The notes under the pieces were generated by a model, which did not search any database, was not told where the DNA came from, and saw only the letters and a list, made by a program, of their open reading frames with translations. Made by a program: the position numbers and the translations under genes. DNA of 64,000 bases from Geosiphon pyriformis (Eukaryota; Glomeromycota; Glomeromycetes; Archaeosporales; Geosiphonaceae): positions 295,653 through 359,652 of the forward strand of contig JAAOMT010000135.1 in the NCBI GenBank assembly GCA_016748015.1. The letters run 5' to 3'. Below, one piece after another: positions 52,462 to 64,000 of the stretch (positions are counted from its first letter, which is position 1; every line of letters begins with the position of its first letter).

Positions 52462-52801
52462 TTGATTCATAAGGGATCTGTCAGAGATAAGAAAACGCCC
52501 AGCCCTTTTTTGAAATTTTTAAACTTTATTATTCAGCAGTGCCCTCTCAAAATTTCATTTTTACCAAATCCCAGGGATCCTAAATTAATTTTTCATAAAG
52601 TAAAAGCCTCTAACTCGGTTGAAACGTGTAATCATGGGAATTTAGAATTAAATTACATCATTTAACTTTAGAGATTTAATTAATGATGATAAACAACAAA
52701 AAAATGTTCCAATGAAGATTCCTTCCCGAAGATCACTTATATTAGAACGAAACATCCCACAAAGTATGTTCGGTATTTACGGATATGGGACAAATTTTTA
52801 A
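52462..52801 (+). pseudogene. Coding-like fragment, possibly two exons
   Basis: A frame without ATG (TTG at 52462) encodes a Pro/Lys/Ser-rich stretch. A GTGTAA donor at 52626 and a CTTTAG acceptor ending near 52670 would join it in frame to a second stretch containing KIPSRRSLILERNIPQ, which stops near 52801. The intron would be only about 45 nt. Composition is clearly less AT-rich than the flanks. The missing start and short length suggest a gene remnant or an incomplete model. I do not recognise it. Confidence 0.25.
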
Positions 52802-53699
52802 TACCTATTAATCGTTAAAAGTTATTGTTTTGAAATCAACAATTTTATGCGCCATAGATTATCCCTCATGACAATGCATTTCCAAAGATCGACGACAATT
52901 TTTCATTAATAAACATGATACCATGTATATAAATTTATATTTGTTTATATTAGTACACAACTTTATTGTAAAATGACGTATATATTAGCCCAAAATTTGA
53001 AAGAAAAAACACATTCCAAGATTAGAAAAGTTCTAAATTCTACTAGTTATTATGAGCGTCCTGCAAAAAAAGGATATTAAAAGTTATTTGTTTTATTACA
53101 ATTGGCTTAAAAAGAGTTTTAACCAAGAATAATAAATATCTTTATGTTAGCTTTTTTTTTTTGTATTAGTTTTCAATAGTTTGGAATTTTTTTTGCATTG
53201 AATTGTAACTAAATTGAATTTAATATATTCAAAAATATAAATTAATATTATTTTTAATTTATATTTATTATAATAATTAAATTTTATATTGTATGTTAAA
53301 AAAAATTATTGTAATAATGATAGAATAAATTTTATTAATGCAAAAAAGTTTATTAATATACTTTTAAATACTTTTAATTTATTTTTGTATTGTTAATTTA
53401 AGTTGTATTGTTTTTGTTTTAATATTTTTAAATATTGTTGCAGTTGTTTTTTAATAAAAGTAATATTTTGTTTTATTTTTATAATATTTAAAAGTTTTTG
53501 TTTTTTTGTTTTTTTTTTGTTTTTTTAAATTCTTTAATAGAACTTATAAATTACTAAATTAATTAAAAAGTAGATTAGTATAATAAAATATAATAAAAAA
53601 AATATTTATTTAAGATTATATTTTATTTTAAGTTTTTTAAACCAAAAAAAAAAAATACATAAAATATAACTTTTTTAATTAATTAATAATATTTAAAAA
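52802..53699. other. AT-rich intergenic DNA
   Basis: No feature can be supported. A+T rises strongly from about 53140. Confidence 0.5.
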
Positions 53700-54010
53700 C
53701 AAATAAACATAGGGCAGCTTTGGAAAAAAGCAATGATTTACTATTTGGTATCTCAGTTTTTTCTATTTTACCCAATTTACTAACTCTGTTTTTGAATGTT
53801 ATAATCTATATATTTGGTATTTATAAAGTACATAGTGTGTTATTTAACATATGGTCTTTGTATTTGTTGTATTCTGGCATAAACAGTAGCATAGTTATTT
53901 TAATAAACCAGTAGTATTGTTTAGATTAATCTAAATAGCTGGTTATATATAGCAAGTGCATAATTTATATTTAGTTTAGAACTTTTTTTATTGTATTATA
54001 TTAGATAATA
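53700..54010 (+). mobile_element. LINE 3'-end fragment, plus orientation
   Basis: The segment 53900-53990 (AGTATTGTTTAGATTAATC onward) aligns with 40110-40180 in the same orientation and with the reverse complement of 54231-54310. A 64-codon hydrophobic frame precedes it. It is therefore a truncated 3' end facing the 3' end of the next LINE, tail to tail. Confidence 0.5.
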
Positions 54011-54169
54011 AATGAGTTTTATTTGTTAAATTAATAATAAAAAAACAAATATATTAAGTAAATTTTTTTTTGTAAATAAAAAACAATATAAAATTTAAAA
54101 AATTAGAGAATTAATTTTTTTTATATTAAAATAATTTTTATTTTTAACATTAAAACAAATTTTTTTTTT

Positions 54170-57100
54170 TTTAGTATTTTATGAATACAGCCCAACTATT
54201 ATCTAGTATACAGAAACATAAAAGAGAATTCAACTAAACATAGCTTATGAACTTATTATATGTAATTGGCTATTTAAACCAATTAAGACAATACTATGTA
54301 TTTATATAAACATTTATACTATTATTTATACTTAAAAAAAAAAGCAAGCCTTATGTAAATCAAAACTAATAACAAAAAATTCAAAAATATTAAGTAAATA
54401 GACAACACTAGCTGAAAAAAAACATGACATATCACTAGAAGCTATAAAAACTAAATTATTATTACTAATTAGATTACTTTTCTTTATATTAACTCTAAAT
54501 TTTGTCTTTAGCAGTCACAACTTACTTTGATGTTTCTTAGTCAAACCATATATAAAATTTACTATCAATTTAACTATTTTTTTTTTATCTTTAAACATTG
54601 CAGCCATTTTATCAATCCAGTCTTTAAACACAAAACTTTTGCACAAAACTGCATAAAAACTAATATTTAAAATTCCAAAAAAGAGTATATATAATACCAC
54701 AAAAGAAAACAAAGAGTGACCAGTCATCAAAAATTTTCATAGATCTATATAATTCACCAAGATTTAAGAATGCACATTAGCATTTTCTGAACAAATAAAA
54801 ATGTGATCTGGTAATTCAATATCTTTACATAATAAGCACAGAACACTTGGATAAGCTTTGTCATACAGTTTTTTTTTAACTGCAGTTGACAGTCTCCTAT
54901 AAACAGCTTTCATTAAATATATACAAATAGTGACAGAAATTTTGTTAATAAAACCCAACAACATATAAGAATTCAAATATTACACTACAGTAGTACTATT
55001 TCAGTCTATGTTTTTAATCAATAACTTTTTAACTACACATATACTAAAACCAACTTCTTATTGGGCATAACAAACAGACTGAAAAATGTTCTGAACAAAG
55101 TGGTAAGAATTCTTTAATATAATCTTACTATCAGCTATAATAAACTTTTTGTGGATTTTTACAAGAAAAACAAAGCCAGAACAGACTGCTTCACATGTAA
55201 AGACATTAGCCCTCTTATTACTAACATTCTTAGAATGATCTTTGATCTTTACTTACCTAACAAAAATATTCTTAGATCTTATCAAATTGACTATATGATG
55301 CCTTTCTATCCAGCATCTGTTTTAAAAGTCTGGTTAGTAAAGTAAAAGCTTCAACTTATAAGCATTTAATACAGTTTGACTGTTTATGTGTACTGTTACC
55401 AAACATAATAATAGAACACATTCCAAAGTCAAAGCAACTGTTTGAAGTTTAGTTAACATAGATAAAAACAGTCTATATACTTTAATATTAACATTTTCTC
55501 TAATATTAAAAATTAAGCCACTGATTTACTAGAATCTTTTACCATACCTAACAGTCTTAAAAAACCATCTATGTATACATTAAACTCATCAGCCCACAAT
55601 TCATACAAGTCATCTTAAACAACTAAAAAGTTATTTAAACAAAGAAAGTTTGAGCAATTAAATGCACCATTATTTCCACTAAATCCAATTGGGTTTTTAT
55701 TTATATAAATTAATGTCTTTTTAAATCATAATAATATTAGACTCCTCGAACTCAATCTTTTCTAATAACAAAAAGTACTTCAACTTATTACCAATTTTTG
55801 TTTATCCAATAATCTGTTATCAAAGACAACACCAAAATGCTTTAACAAATAAATTACTTTAAAATAAAAGAAATCACTCAAAATTAAAGATATTAGAAAC
55901 TGGCCAGCACTACAAAATACATTAAGTAAGTTGTTGAACAAGGAAATCTTATTATCCAAAAAAATTTTCACAACACCTGCCAAAAAGTTATTTACTGAAC
56001 TGACTTTTAATCTAACAAGATATTGCAAAGAATTTAATAGAGTCTAATCTAAGACTTGCAAGTTTAGAAAACAATATTTAAACAGATGCTTAAGAATTCC
56101 AAGTGTATTAGCAAACATGACCAAAGAAGTGATTTTGCTTTCTGCTTGCAATTGCTTAAATGATTTCAAATCATAAAAAAAAAAATGATGTAAAATCTTG
56201 ATTAGGAAATCACTTGGCAGATTGGTTTTAAATCTTAGTCTTCTTCTCAGTAAAACATTTCACTTCTAATAAACAGTTTTAGAAATAAAACTAAATTGCA
56301 TATAGTAGTTAATTATGGGCTATAAGACTGTTGAAACCATATATGAAAATTGTTTATCCAACAATGTTTTTCTGAAAACCAAGTTGGAAAAAAATTTAAC
56401 ATCAAATTGAGCTTTGGCAAGACTAAATTTAAACAAATTATCTGTTAACAAATAGATTTCTAAATATTTATGATGTTCACCATGTTTGGCTATAGAAATT
56501 GGCTGACCATAAATTTACAAAGATGCAATTCTGATCTTTTAATTAATTAAGATTACCACAGTTTTGTTGTTGTTAATGGAAATATTATTCAGCTCAAAAA
56601 CTCACTAACAATATTCAAAATATGTTGTGTTAAAGTCTTATCATTTCCAACCCAAATTGTATTATTGAAAATGTATTTGTTGTAAAAAAAAAAATTTACT
56701 TTCACTGGTTTTTACTCTGCCCATTTTTGCCACAAAGTTCATATTAATTCTGTACCCATACAAGTATTCTTGTCTTTTAATCTTACACAACAAGAAATCA
56801 TAAAAGATCCTTTACAAAAAAAGTGAAAACATTTTACTCTGGTCCAGTTCATCTATTATCATATAACTATCTAAAAGACCAAAATTAGTTATTACTCTGT
56901 TAATTTTGTTCATGTGTATATTCCCAAAAAATTTTATGAATCTGCCACACATTTTGACATGCTTTAGACTAGCCTTAAAATAATACCACCTAATTAAATT
57001 ATAAGCCTTATACATATTCTAAAAAACCAGGCAAATTTTATAGCCTTTTTCCAAAACATCCTTTACTATAGAATCAACAGCAAAAACAGAAGAATAAGTC

Positions 57101-57480
57101 AAAATACTCTTTAAAATAGAAAAGTTGTTATTACAAAGCACATTATACTTGATGCAAGCAGATGAAATTTGGTCTAACAAAATCTTCCTAATCATTTTAA
57201 TCAGAATAATAGGTCGTGTATTTGTTAAGATATTATTCTATTTATATAATTTAGAGATCATTAAAACTTATGCTCTTTTTTAATAAACAGAAATCTTCTA
57301 AGAGACAAATAAAAGTTCAGCAGATCTAGTAAGCACCCAACTATTATCTTGTCATAGTGTTTATATAACTTATTCAATATATTAAACAAACTAACAGTTT
57401 TGCTATTAGGCAAACTATTAATAACTTGAACCAATTTGCTTATATTGATTAAATTCATTACATCAGAAAAGACATTCTCA
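54170..57480 (-). mobile_element. Degenerate LINE (non-LTR retrotransposon) with reverse transcriptase
   Basis: The minus strand spells a broken reverse transcriptase. In order there are a TNTRPIILIKMIRK stretch (about 57150-57230), MYKAYNLIRWYY through LDQSKMFSLFL (57015-56812), and IWVGNDKTLTQHIL followed by FFELNNISINNNKTVVI (about 56660-56540). A C-terminal Cys/His motif CLLCKDIELPDHIFIC lies in 54764-54976 and a last basic segment ends at 54515. The 3' end carries GGGCTGTATTCATAAAATAC followed by an A12 run. Many stops and frame changes show it is dead, though it is far less AT-biased than copies A-C and so probably younger. Confidence 0.8.
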
Positions 57481-57539
57481 TTAACATAACTTAGTAGTGC
57501 ATATTAACAAGACTATATAACAAGAAATATTAATAACAT

Positions 57540-58103
57540 CTTATATTTTTTTATCTAATTTATTGTTACTCATAGAAAGTAGGAGTAATATATAATTAGA
57601 AAAATAGCCAATCAGAAGTAAACATAATAATAAAAGAATTACAGGATTTCAGAATCCCGGAATTCCAAGATTCCTCTAAAAAAATTACAGAATTCTAGGA
57701 ATCTTGTATAATACCAACTATATATATATAGCAGTAGCATTAGAAGCAAGAAAAATATTTAGAACTCAGATTCAGTTCAGTTTCAGTTTAATATTCTCTT
57801 TCTTATCTATTAATTAATTCTTACTTTATAGATAGTTAATATTTACCAAAGTAAATTTATCACAAAATATCAAATAAAACATACTTATTATCATCCAATC
57901 CATGTTGCTATCATTTGTTTTAGAATTTAATTACTTTTCTATTTTATTAACACTTTATGTTGATAATATTCAATACTTAATTACACTAAAACAATAACTC
58001 TTAATCATGACTATTGACAGAATACTAATTTCTTATTTTCTTTTATTTTTTTTGTTGTGTTAATTTACTAATTGATTAAAAAGATTAAGCACTAAGTAAT
58101 TAA
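57540..58103 (+). mobile_element. LTR-like leader of a retrotransposon
   Basis: It lies just before the gag relic. It contains AGAATCCCGGAATTCC-like short inverted repeats (57650-57710), a TATATATATA element near 57720, and a leader of CAG/TTTCAG units. LTR ends and primer site could not be fixed. Confidence 0.35.
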
Positions 58104-58900
58104 TGTCAAAAAGACTTGATTTATTGAGAACCTATAGTGATTACTTTAAAGAATTTAAATTATGATCACCAATACCATCAGGACTTCAATTACTACCATC
58201 TCAACCTAATTTTAAAGCCACTAATCCTTGGAAAATAACTGACTTAGAAGAAAAGGAAAACAAAGATCAAGAATTTAACTATCAAAACCTGATTCTAGAA
58301 AACCTGAAAATATAAATCCCAATTGTTTCAACTTAGCCAAATTAGAATAATTCAAACTCTACTTCTATTGTGCCTCAAAACTTACCTTCAATAATTGTGA
58401 TTGATTCACTACCAGTTGTACCAATTGCCAAATCACAACAACAGCTGTAATTACTACCCCAACAACAATTACAACAACTATTACCAATGACATACATTCA
58501 TATTGTCAAATTAAAAAAGTTTATTAGTAAAGAAAACAATGCTTAAGTCTGGCTCAATGATATTGTTAAAACAATCATAGCTAATAATTGAGACAATGCC
58601 AAAGCCTTACAAGCCATTCTATATTTTTTGTAGAATACTGTTGATTTATGATATCAGAGTTTGATCAACAAACCCATCACTTTTGGTAACTTTAAAACTG
58701 AATTTTAGAGATATTTTAGCAATAACAACAGTATTAATTACTTGACAATAGCATTTATTACTATTAAACAAGATGACACAAAAGCAATCACTACTTATCT
58801 AAGATGTTTTCATAGAAATCTGCACCAAATATAAGCAATTGACATGAATTACTTTATAGTATTACAGATTTTAAACCAGTTTATTTATGGCTATGCTGTA
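58104..58900 (+). pseudogene. Degenerate retrotransposon gag
   Basis: From ATG 58104 a broken frame carries SKRLDLLRTYSDYFKEF, a Pro/Gln-rich linker and then a gag-like stretch: VWLNDIVKTIIANN, ALQAILYFL, a spaced FGNFKTEF and YFSNNNSINYLT. Several in-frame TAA, TAG and TGA codons interrupt it. The layout resembles the better preserved gag at 60613-61002, so this is probably an older element of a related family. No capsid protein could be made. Confidence 0.5.
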
Positions 58901-59049
58901 GTATTCTTTAATATATATATTGTTACCAAATGAAATTAGAGATATTGCTTAGCATGAAATTACTCTTATAATTCTTATCATTAATTAGCATTTCAAATTA
59001 TTACTTATTACATTAGCAAAATATCCGAAATTATCATTTAATTAATAAC

Positions 59050-59400
59050 CCAATTTGTACATAACACAAATGTAACCTAATTGCGATGATCAATCATGCA
59101 ATACCCTGAACTATGTAAAATTCAAAAAGTTTGCCGAAATAATTGATAGTTCACCAAAATATTTAATAGTTCACAGAAATAACTTGTAGTTTGCCAAAAT
59201 GTATCTCTAGTTTAGCAAAATTAAAGAAAATAGCAAAGTTCAAGTTCATAGAATAGTGTTATAACAAGTTGTATAAAAGAAGAGCTTTTCTCTTCAAGAA
59301 AATGTATCTTACTTTAGATTTATCACTTAAAACCATTCCTACACACACAAAAAGAAATAAATATCAAATAATTCGAAAAAACCAAATTCTTTAATTATTG
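59050..59400 (+). mobile_element. LTR-like segment with short tandem repeats and TATA box
   Basis: Imperfect repeats of about 20-23 bases built on TAGTT(T/C)RCCAAAAT occupy about 59130-59225. A TATAAAAGAAGAG element follows near 59270, then a leader ending in AAATAAATATCAAATAA. This layout parallels the window's first 200 bases. It is probably the 5' LTR of the gag-protease-dUTPase element that starts coding at 59875. Confidence 0.45.
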
Positions 59401-61320
59401 CATTTGGAAAATCCCCAAAACCCAACTAACGTTTTGAAATTGATTAGCTACCAATTTCAATAAACTGTTAGTGACTCCAGGCCTGAATAGAAAACATTTC
59501 CCTTGATAAAATCCTATTTCTTTTACATTTTTTTTATTTTTCTTTTTTTTCTTATTACAATCATTAGGGTAGTCTACAGATGAGATTCCTGTAGAAGAGT
59601 TGACTTTCACAGCAAAGTAACTACACATTTTTAGTGAGCTTCCAGACGAGCAATTCCTGGGAAAGAGTTGATGTTTCCTACAACGTAACTACATAAAGTA
59701 ACTGGCAAGGAATTGGTCATTCCACTTATAAGCCCAACAGTTCAAATTATAGGAGATAATTTAAAGATAAATTCAGTTACTGGAGATTCAACCACATCCA
59801 GAAAACGTGAATTCACAGCAAACAGGCATCAACAACATTTAGGAAAAGAGACCAAAAACCTTCAGTAACATTTAGTGCTCTCTCATAGAAATAACACAGC
59901 AACAACAAAATTCAAAGTGGCAACCACACCAAACACAGCAACTCTAGAGTATTACCAGTCAATTTACACCCATTGCAAGCAAAGATTTAACATTCCAGAC
60001 GGAACTGAAATTGTCAAGAGAACACTTTACTTATATATTGAAAACTGTATCAACAATTATCTTCTTGGAAATTACAACATTTCAGAAGTTAGAAGCAACC
60101 TTTACAATAATTTAGTGTACTATTCACAATTAAGAACTGAAGACCTTAACAGTGAAACACTTGCCACCTACTTTCAAGAACTCAATTATAACATTATCAA
60201 GTATTGTGAAGAAAAATATCCAGTGCAGTCCAAATACTCTTTTGATTCTGAATCAAAAACAGAAACAAGCAACAAAGACAAACAAAAAGCAAAACAACAC
60301 TCAAAAACTACTCCAAACACTCTAATACTGACAAAGACAACTGCCAAACACTTGCAAACACTTGAACAAGGAACCAGTGTCAAATTACCACTTTTTATTA
60401 CACCATTTCCAATTTCACTTGTCCAACCACAAACACCAAATTCACCTCTTATTCAATTTTCAAGAATAGAAGATTTTTAGTCACCCAAAAGCCCTATTCA
60501 ACAACAAAAACCAATATCAATTAGCACAAACTTTATCGACTACTTAGCAGAAAATCAAAGTGAAAAGACTGAATCAAAACAAGAAACAGAAGACTCAGAA
60601 AACAAAGAAGAAATGACCTCTACTTATATTGCAAAAATCCCTGACTTTTCAGAAGAGAACATCGAAACCAGTCCTCAAGAATGGCTTGACCAAGTCACTA
60701 AAGCAGGAGATGCGAATGGTTGGAATGCTGTCAGAATGTTAAGAACTATTCCCTACTTTTTCAAAGGAACAGTAGGAAAATGGTTTAAAAACTTGGCCAC
60801 TCTATTCAATAATTGGGATGCTTTCAAAGCAGCCTTTCTTGAACAGTTTACCAACAATAATACCTCCATTACCCTTCGAAATCAGTTTCGCAATATCAAA
60901 CAAGAATCCTTTGAATCTGTTATGACTTATCTTGGGAAGTTTAACAAACTTCTCAGAAGGATTTGTCAACTTGAAACCAATGATTATTACTCAAACACTT
61001 AAATCTTGGATCAATTTATTGCTGGTCTAAAGAATAAACTGATTAAAAAGGTTTGCTCACATGCCTTAGAAGATTTAAACTCTGCTATACAGCATGCAAA
61101 AAGATACTAAATGGTCATGGAAGAGGCCAATCACACAAAACTTGTAAATTTGGCAATTGGAGAAACCAGCTTAGCAGCTGAAGAGAAAATTGACCAACTC
61201 ACAAAGAAGGTTGAAAACTATTTCACCAACCAACAACAACAGCAACCCCAAAGATATCAACCACCCCAAAAACGAAATCAAAATAACTTTGCACTACTTT
61301 CTAATAACCAGCCTCAGAAT

Positions 61321-61362
61321 TGCCATTTCTGTGGAATCTCTGGCCACTGGAAAAGAGATTGC
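61321..61362 (+). other. CCHC zinc knuckle of gag
   Basis: CHFCGISGHWKRDC fits C-X2-C-X4-H-X4-C, the nucleic-acid-binding motif of retroelement nucleocapsids. It lies after the capsid-like domain and just before an in-frame TGA. Confidence 0.9.
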
Positions 61363-61949
61363 AGAAAGCTACAATGAGACCAACAAAATAGAAGTAATCA
61401 ATATTACCCTCCACTACAGCAATCTTATTATCAACCACCACTACCAGCTTACTATCTACCAAGACCCCAATACTAAAGTAACTATTATCAGTCCACCCCA
61501 CAGCCAATTCAACAGCAATACCAACAACCACCCACACAACATTATCAAGTGCCTGCTTGAAGATTAATTCTGCAAAATCAATTCACACCACAAAACTGAT
61601 ACCAAGTAAACAACAATAGAATCAATTCAAACAACCAATTGGTCCTTCGAAATTCAGCTCAACCAAGACCTAACCACTATCATACTCAACCTAGTTATCT
61701 TATGATACCAGAAGAACAGAATTTTTGCCATACTGCACTCTCAGAAGATAAAGCTGCAGCACAACAACAAAACTCTTCCTATACTCCTACCACAATCCCA
61801 TCAGCCAGAATTGCTGAAAATGCCAACCTTTCAGATATATTCCCTTTCGAATTTGAAGCAAATGAATCATCATTCTTGCTTAGCAATGCAGCAGCTAATG
61901 AGCAAAAAGACATCACTGCAATGTACACAGAAGCTGAAGTAGAAGAAAA

Positions 61950-62215
61950 GCCAATTCACTTGATTCTAGACAATAGATCTGCCAGAAGCATCATTACATA
62001 TCAATTGATGCAGCAGCTAAAGAGAAATGTTGACCGACCAGCTCAGACAATTATTGTCACTGCCGATAACATGAAAAAGACTCCAGTAGGAGAAATTGAC
62101 AACTTCCCATTCACAATTGACGGAATTACCATTTCAGTCAAAGTTCTGATCATGGATGCTCCCCAATACTAAGCTCTTGTCAGAAATGATTGGCTTTAAA
62201 AAGCCAATGCTAATC
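61950..62215 (+). pseudogene. Retropepsin-like protease domain, active site altered
   Basis: The segment IHLILDNRSARSIITYQL occupies the place of the catalytic D-(S/T)-G loop, but glycine positions are AGA (Arg) codons. The fold continues to a hydrophobic VKVLIMDAPQY stretch and a late NDWL motif. Three stops lie at 62170-62223. The aspartate remains but the loop should not work. Confidence 0.7.
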
Positions 62216-63294
62216 TGAATTGAGAGACACAAGAGTTAACAATCTCCTACCAAGGACAACATGCCTGGGTATCTGCCACTTGTGGTACATTTAACAAATG
62301 CTTTGAAAAAGCCCCGGCTTTTGAATTCAAACCAGAAGAAGAAAAACCCATCATTGAAACATTTATGGCATTTGGATCAACCTCCAATTGGGTTAATGAA
62401 ACTGAACAACAGTACTTTTCAACAAATGATTCTCTTGAAACAAAAGAACCAGTAACAACCAGATGGAATGTCCCCTATTCAAAACCAAAACCATGAAAAT
62501 GATGCTCTTACATTCCACTCAAATGCAAAAATTGACACAAGAAACTCTCATCAATGAAAGCCTGTATTTCACCTGAAGAAGAATATGAAAATTATACTTG
62601 TTATTACTGTAAAGCATGTCACAGAGAACAATGGGGCCATCTAATAAAAAGAAATGGAAAATGGGACAACACTCTTGTTTGACTTGTGAAGATATGCTAC
62701 CGGAAGAATACAATTGGATTGATGTAGCAATGAGAGGAGGAGTCTGCAATCAGACCTGCCAATATGCTTTATTAATTTCAGAAAAAGTCAAAATAGGAAC
62801 ACTTTTTGATGTGGCATACAACAGTACTTTCAACAAACTTTATCACTACTCCCATAATGCTGAGATGATTTTTGACTTAGCAATAGCATTAGTTAATGAA
62901 GCTACCAAAAAAGATATCTGTCAAATAAAGGAAGCAGAATACATTGAATAAACCATGGAATTAGCTGGATTCGATTACGAAGATGAAGTAAAAGTCTACC
63001 ACCAAATTGCAAGTCACACCTACCCAACCCAAGAAGCTCAAATTCAACAATTGGAGCAAATGAACATTAGGCTATGTGAAGCATGCATTATGCCTTGTAA
63101 TGAACAGTGGTGTCCTGAATGCTATGCTCTTAGCATTCCCCTGCCCAGTGAAAACAATGAAAACAAAATTGAATTTGGAGAACCTGAAGCAACAGAAAAA
63201 ATTGAAACAACACCCATCTATCTCATCAAAAATCAGCCTGTTTTACAACTCAAATACTTCAACAACAATGGACAAAGAATAAAACCCAAAAAAG

Positions 63295-63690
63295 CACATA
63301 ACATTGATGCTAGATATGACTTAAGATATCTGGACAAGGATACTCTTGTTCTTAAACCTAAATCTTTCACAAAAATCAATCTCAAAATTGCCCTTGAAAT
63401 CCTGACAGGAGCAATAGTTCAAATCGCCTCCCGGTCTTCTCTGGTAAGCAAAGGAATTAATGTCAGAGAAGGAATAATCAATGCTAGATATACTGGTGAC
63501 ATAACAGTAATACTCCAAAATGAAACCAATAAACTTTTTAAGATCAAACATGCTGAAAAAATTGCCCAAGCTATTTACCTACCCCTAATCAACATTTCAG
63601 GTTTGCAACTAGTCAATCAAAGAGAACAATTAAGAAAAAGTGATAAAGAAACCCAAGATTTTGGTTCAACTGGACAATTCACAGTTCCAG
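63295..63690 (+). pseudogene. dUTPase domain in the retroelement
   Basis: Trimeric dUTPase motifs are legible in order: IDARYDLR (motif 1, usual DAGYDL), IASRSSLVSKGI (motif 2), GIINARYTGDI (motif 3, usual GVIDAGYTG), KIAQAIYLPL (motif 4) and a late FGSTGQF (motif 5). The changes in motifs 1 and 3 include loss of the catalytic Asp, replaced by Asn, and Gly to Arg, so hydrolysis of dUTP is unlikely. This 275-codon frame (62955-63782) has no internal stop. Confidence 0.85.
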
Positions 63691-63782
63691 TAAACATAGC
63701 TCTTAACAAACAAAATAAATCTCACCAATTACTATTTCACTCTTTAGAGAACATCCAGAAATCTACACCTGTCCAAAGCTAA

Positions 63783-64000
63783 CGACCACTGTTACAGGAT
63801 GGTTTTCTTGTTATATTTAATTGCTGATATCCCGCTTTAATTGCAATTAGTCTTTCGTGAGTTCCTCAATTCTATTTGTGTGATAATGTCACTGTTACAC
63901 TGAAGGCTTTCTTTTTACTGTTGCGATGTAAGTTATTCTTTAATTCTTGATTGTTGTGTGTGTTTATGTACTCCTTCTCAGAGGCTGAACTGAAATCTAC
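63783..64000. other. Window end, nothing certain
   Basis: T-rich DNA follows the polyprotein stop. A GTAAGTTATTC donor-like string lies near 63929. No reverse transcriptase, LTR or other gene can be supported in the 218 bases left. Confidence 0.4.

Larger units (their letters stand above)
59875..63782 (+). pseudogene. Broken retrotransposon polyprotein: gag, protease and dUTPase
   Basis: One reading frame runs from ATG 59875 to about 62677, interrupted by stops at 60478, 61000, 61108, 61375, 61474, 61558, 61597, 62170, 62197, 62221, 62494, 62500 and 62533. After one frameshift near 62677 a second frame runs to the stop at 63780-63782, with a further stop at 62949. Domains in order: a Ser/Lys/Gln-rich N-terminus, a gag capsid-like domain (about 60610-61100), a CCHC zinc knuckle (61321-61362), a Gln/Pro-rich linker, an aspartic protease (about 61950-62210), a Cys-rich segment (about 62560-62760) and a dUTPase (about 63300-63680). 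No reverse transcriptase is visible before the window ends. It is dead in this state. Confidence 0.85.

Noticed and set aside
55151-55345. Plus-strand 64-residue frame within the LINE
   Set aside because: It lies antisense to the degenerate reverse-transcriptase gene and has no recognisable domain.

Overview
The window looks like nuclear DNA of an arbuscular mycorrhizal fungus, most likely Rhizophagus irregularis or a close relative (Glomeromycotina). This is inferred from very AT-rich DNA, small GT-AG introns, ordinary fungal housekeeping genes and decayed LINE and LTR elements of a kind I associate with that genome. I could not search a database. No rRNA, tRNA or CRISPR array was found.

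Layout. 1-9.4 kb: an LTR-like end, a broken membrane-protein gene split by a microsatellite, then an AT desert holding an ancient LINE-like relic (copy A). 9.7-13.9 kb (minus): NDUFS8 (complex I, 228 aa) and a secreted M36 fungalysin (733 aa), with a small doubtful ORF between. 15.4-19.2 kb: second AT desert with relic copy B. 19.7-22.1 kb (minus): mitochondrial acetylornithine aminotransferase (ARG8-type). 23.5-28.5 kb (plus): a 1460-aa MAPKKK of the Ssk2/MEKK4 type. 29.3-30.6 kb (plus): an AMMECR1 protein, followed by a tiny spliced candidate ORF. 31.5-33.5 kb (minus): a Tom20-SET domain fusion. 34.7-37.0 kb: ARPC5 (plus) and NECAP (minus), convergent. 37-41.4 kb: third AT desert with relic copy C. 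41.4-45.3 kb: a cluster of microsatellites upstream of a PAK/STE20-like kinase (45.3-47.3 kb). 47.3-51 kb: AT desert. 51.2-51.6 kb: a Q-rich unknown protein. 53.7-64 kb: stacked transposon relics, namely a LINE with recognisable reverse transcriptase, a gag relic, and a gag-protease-dUTPase polyprotein broken by at least 13 stops and one frameshift.

The gene models were built by hand by joining exons across GT-AG introns; each main model closes in frame from ATG to stop. Genes sit in short islands of moderate GC content separated by extremely AT-rich transposon graveyards. The decay in the youngest element (Gln and Trp codons to stops, Gly to Arg) fits C-to-T and G-to-A change. No operon-like functional cluster is visible. 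The nearest to one is the convergent ARPC5/NECAP pair, both linked to actin-driven clathrin endocytosis.
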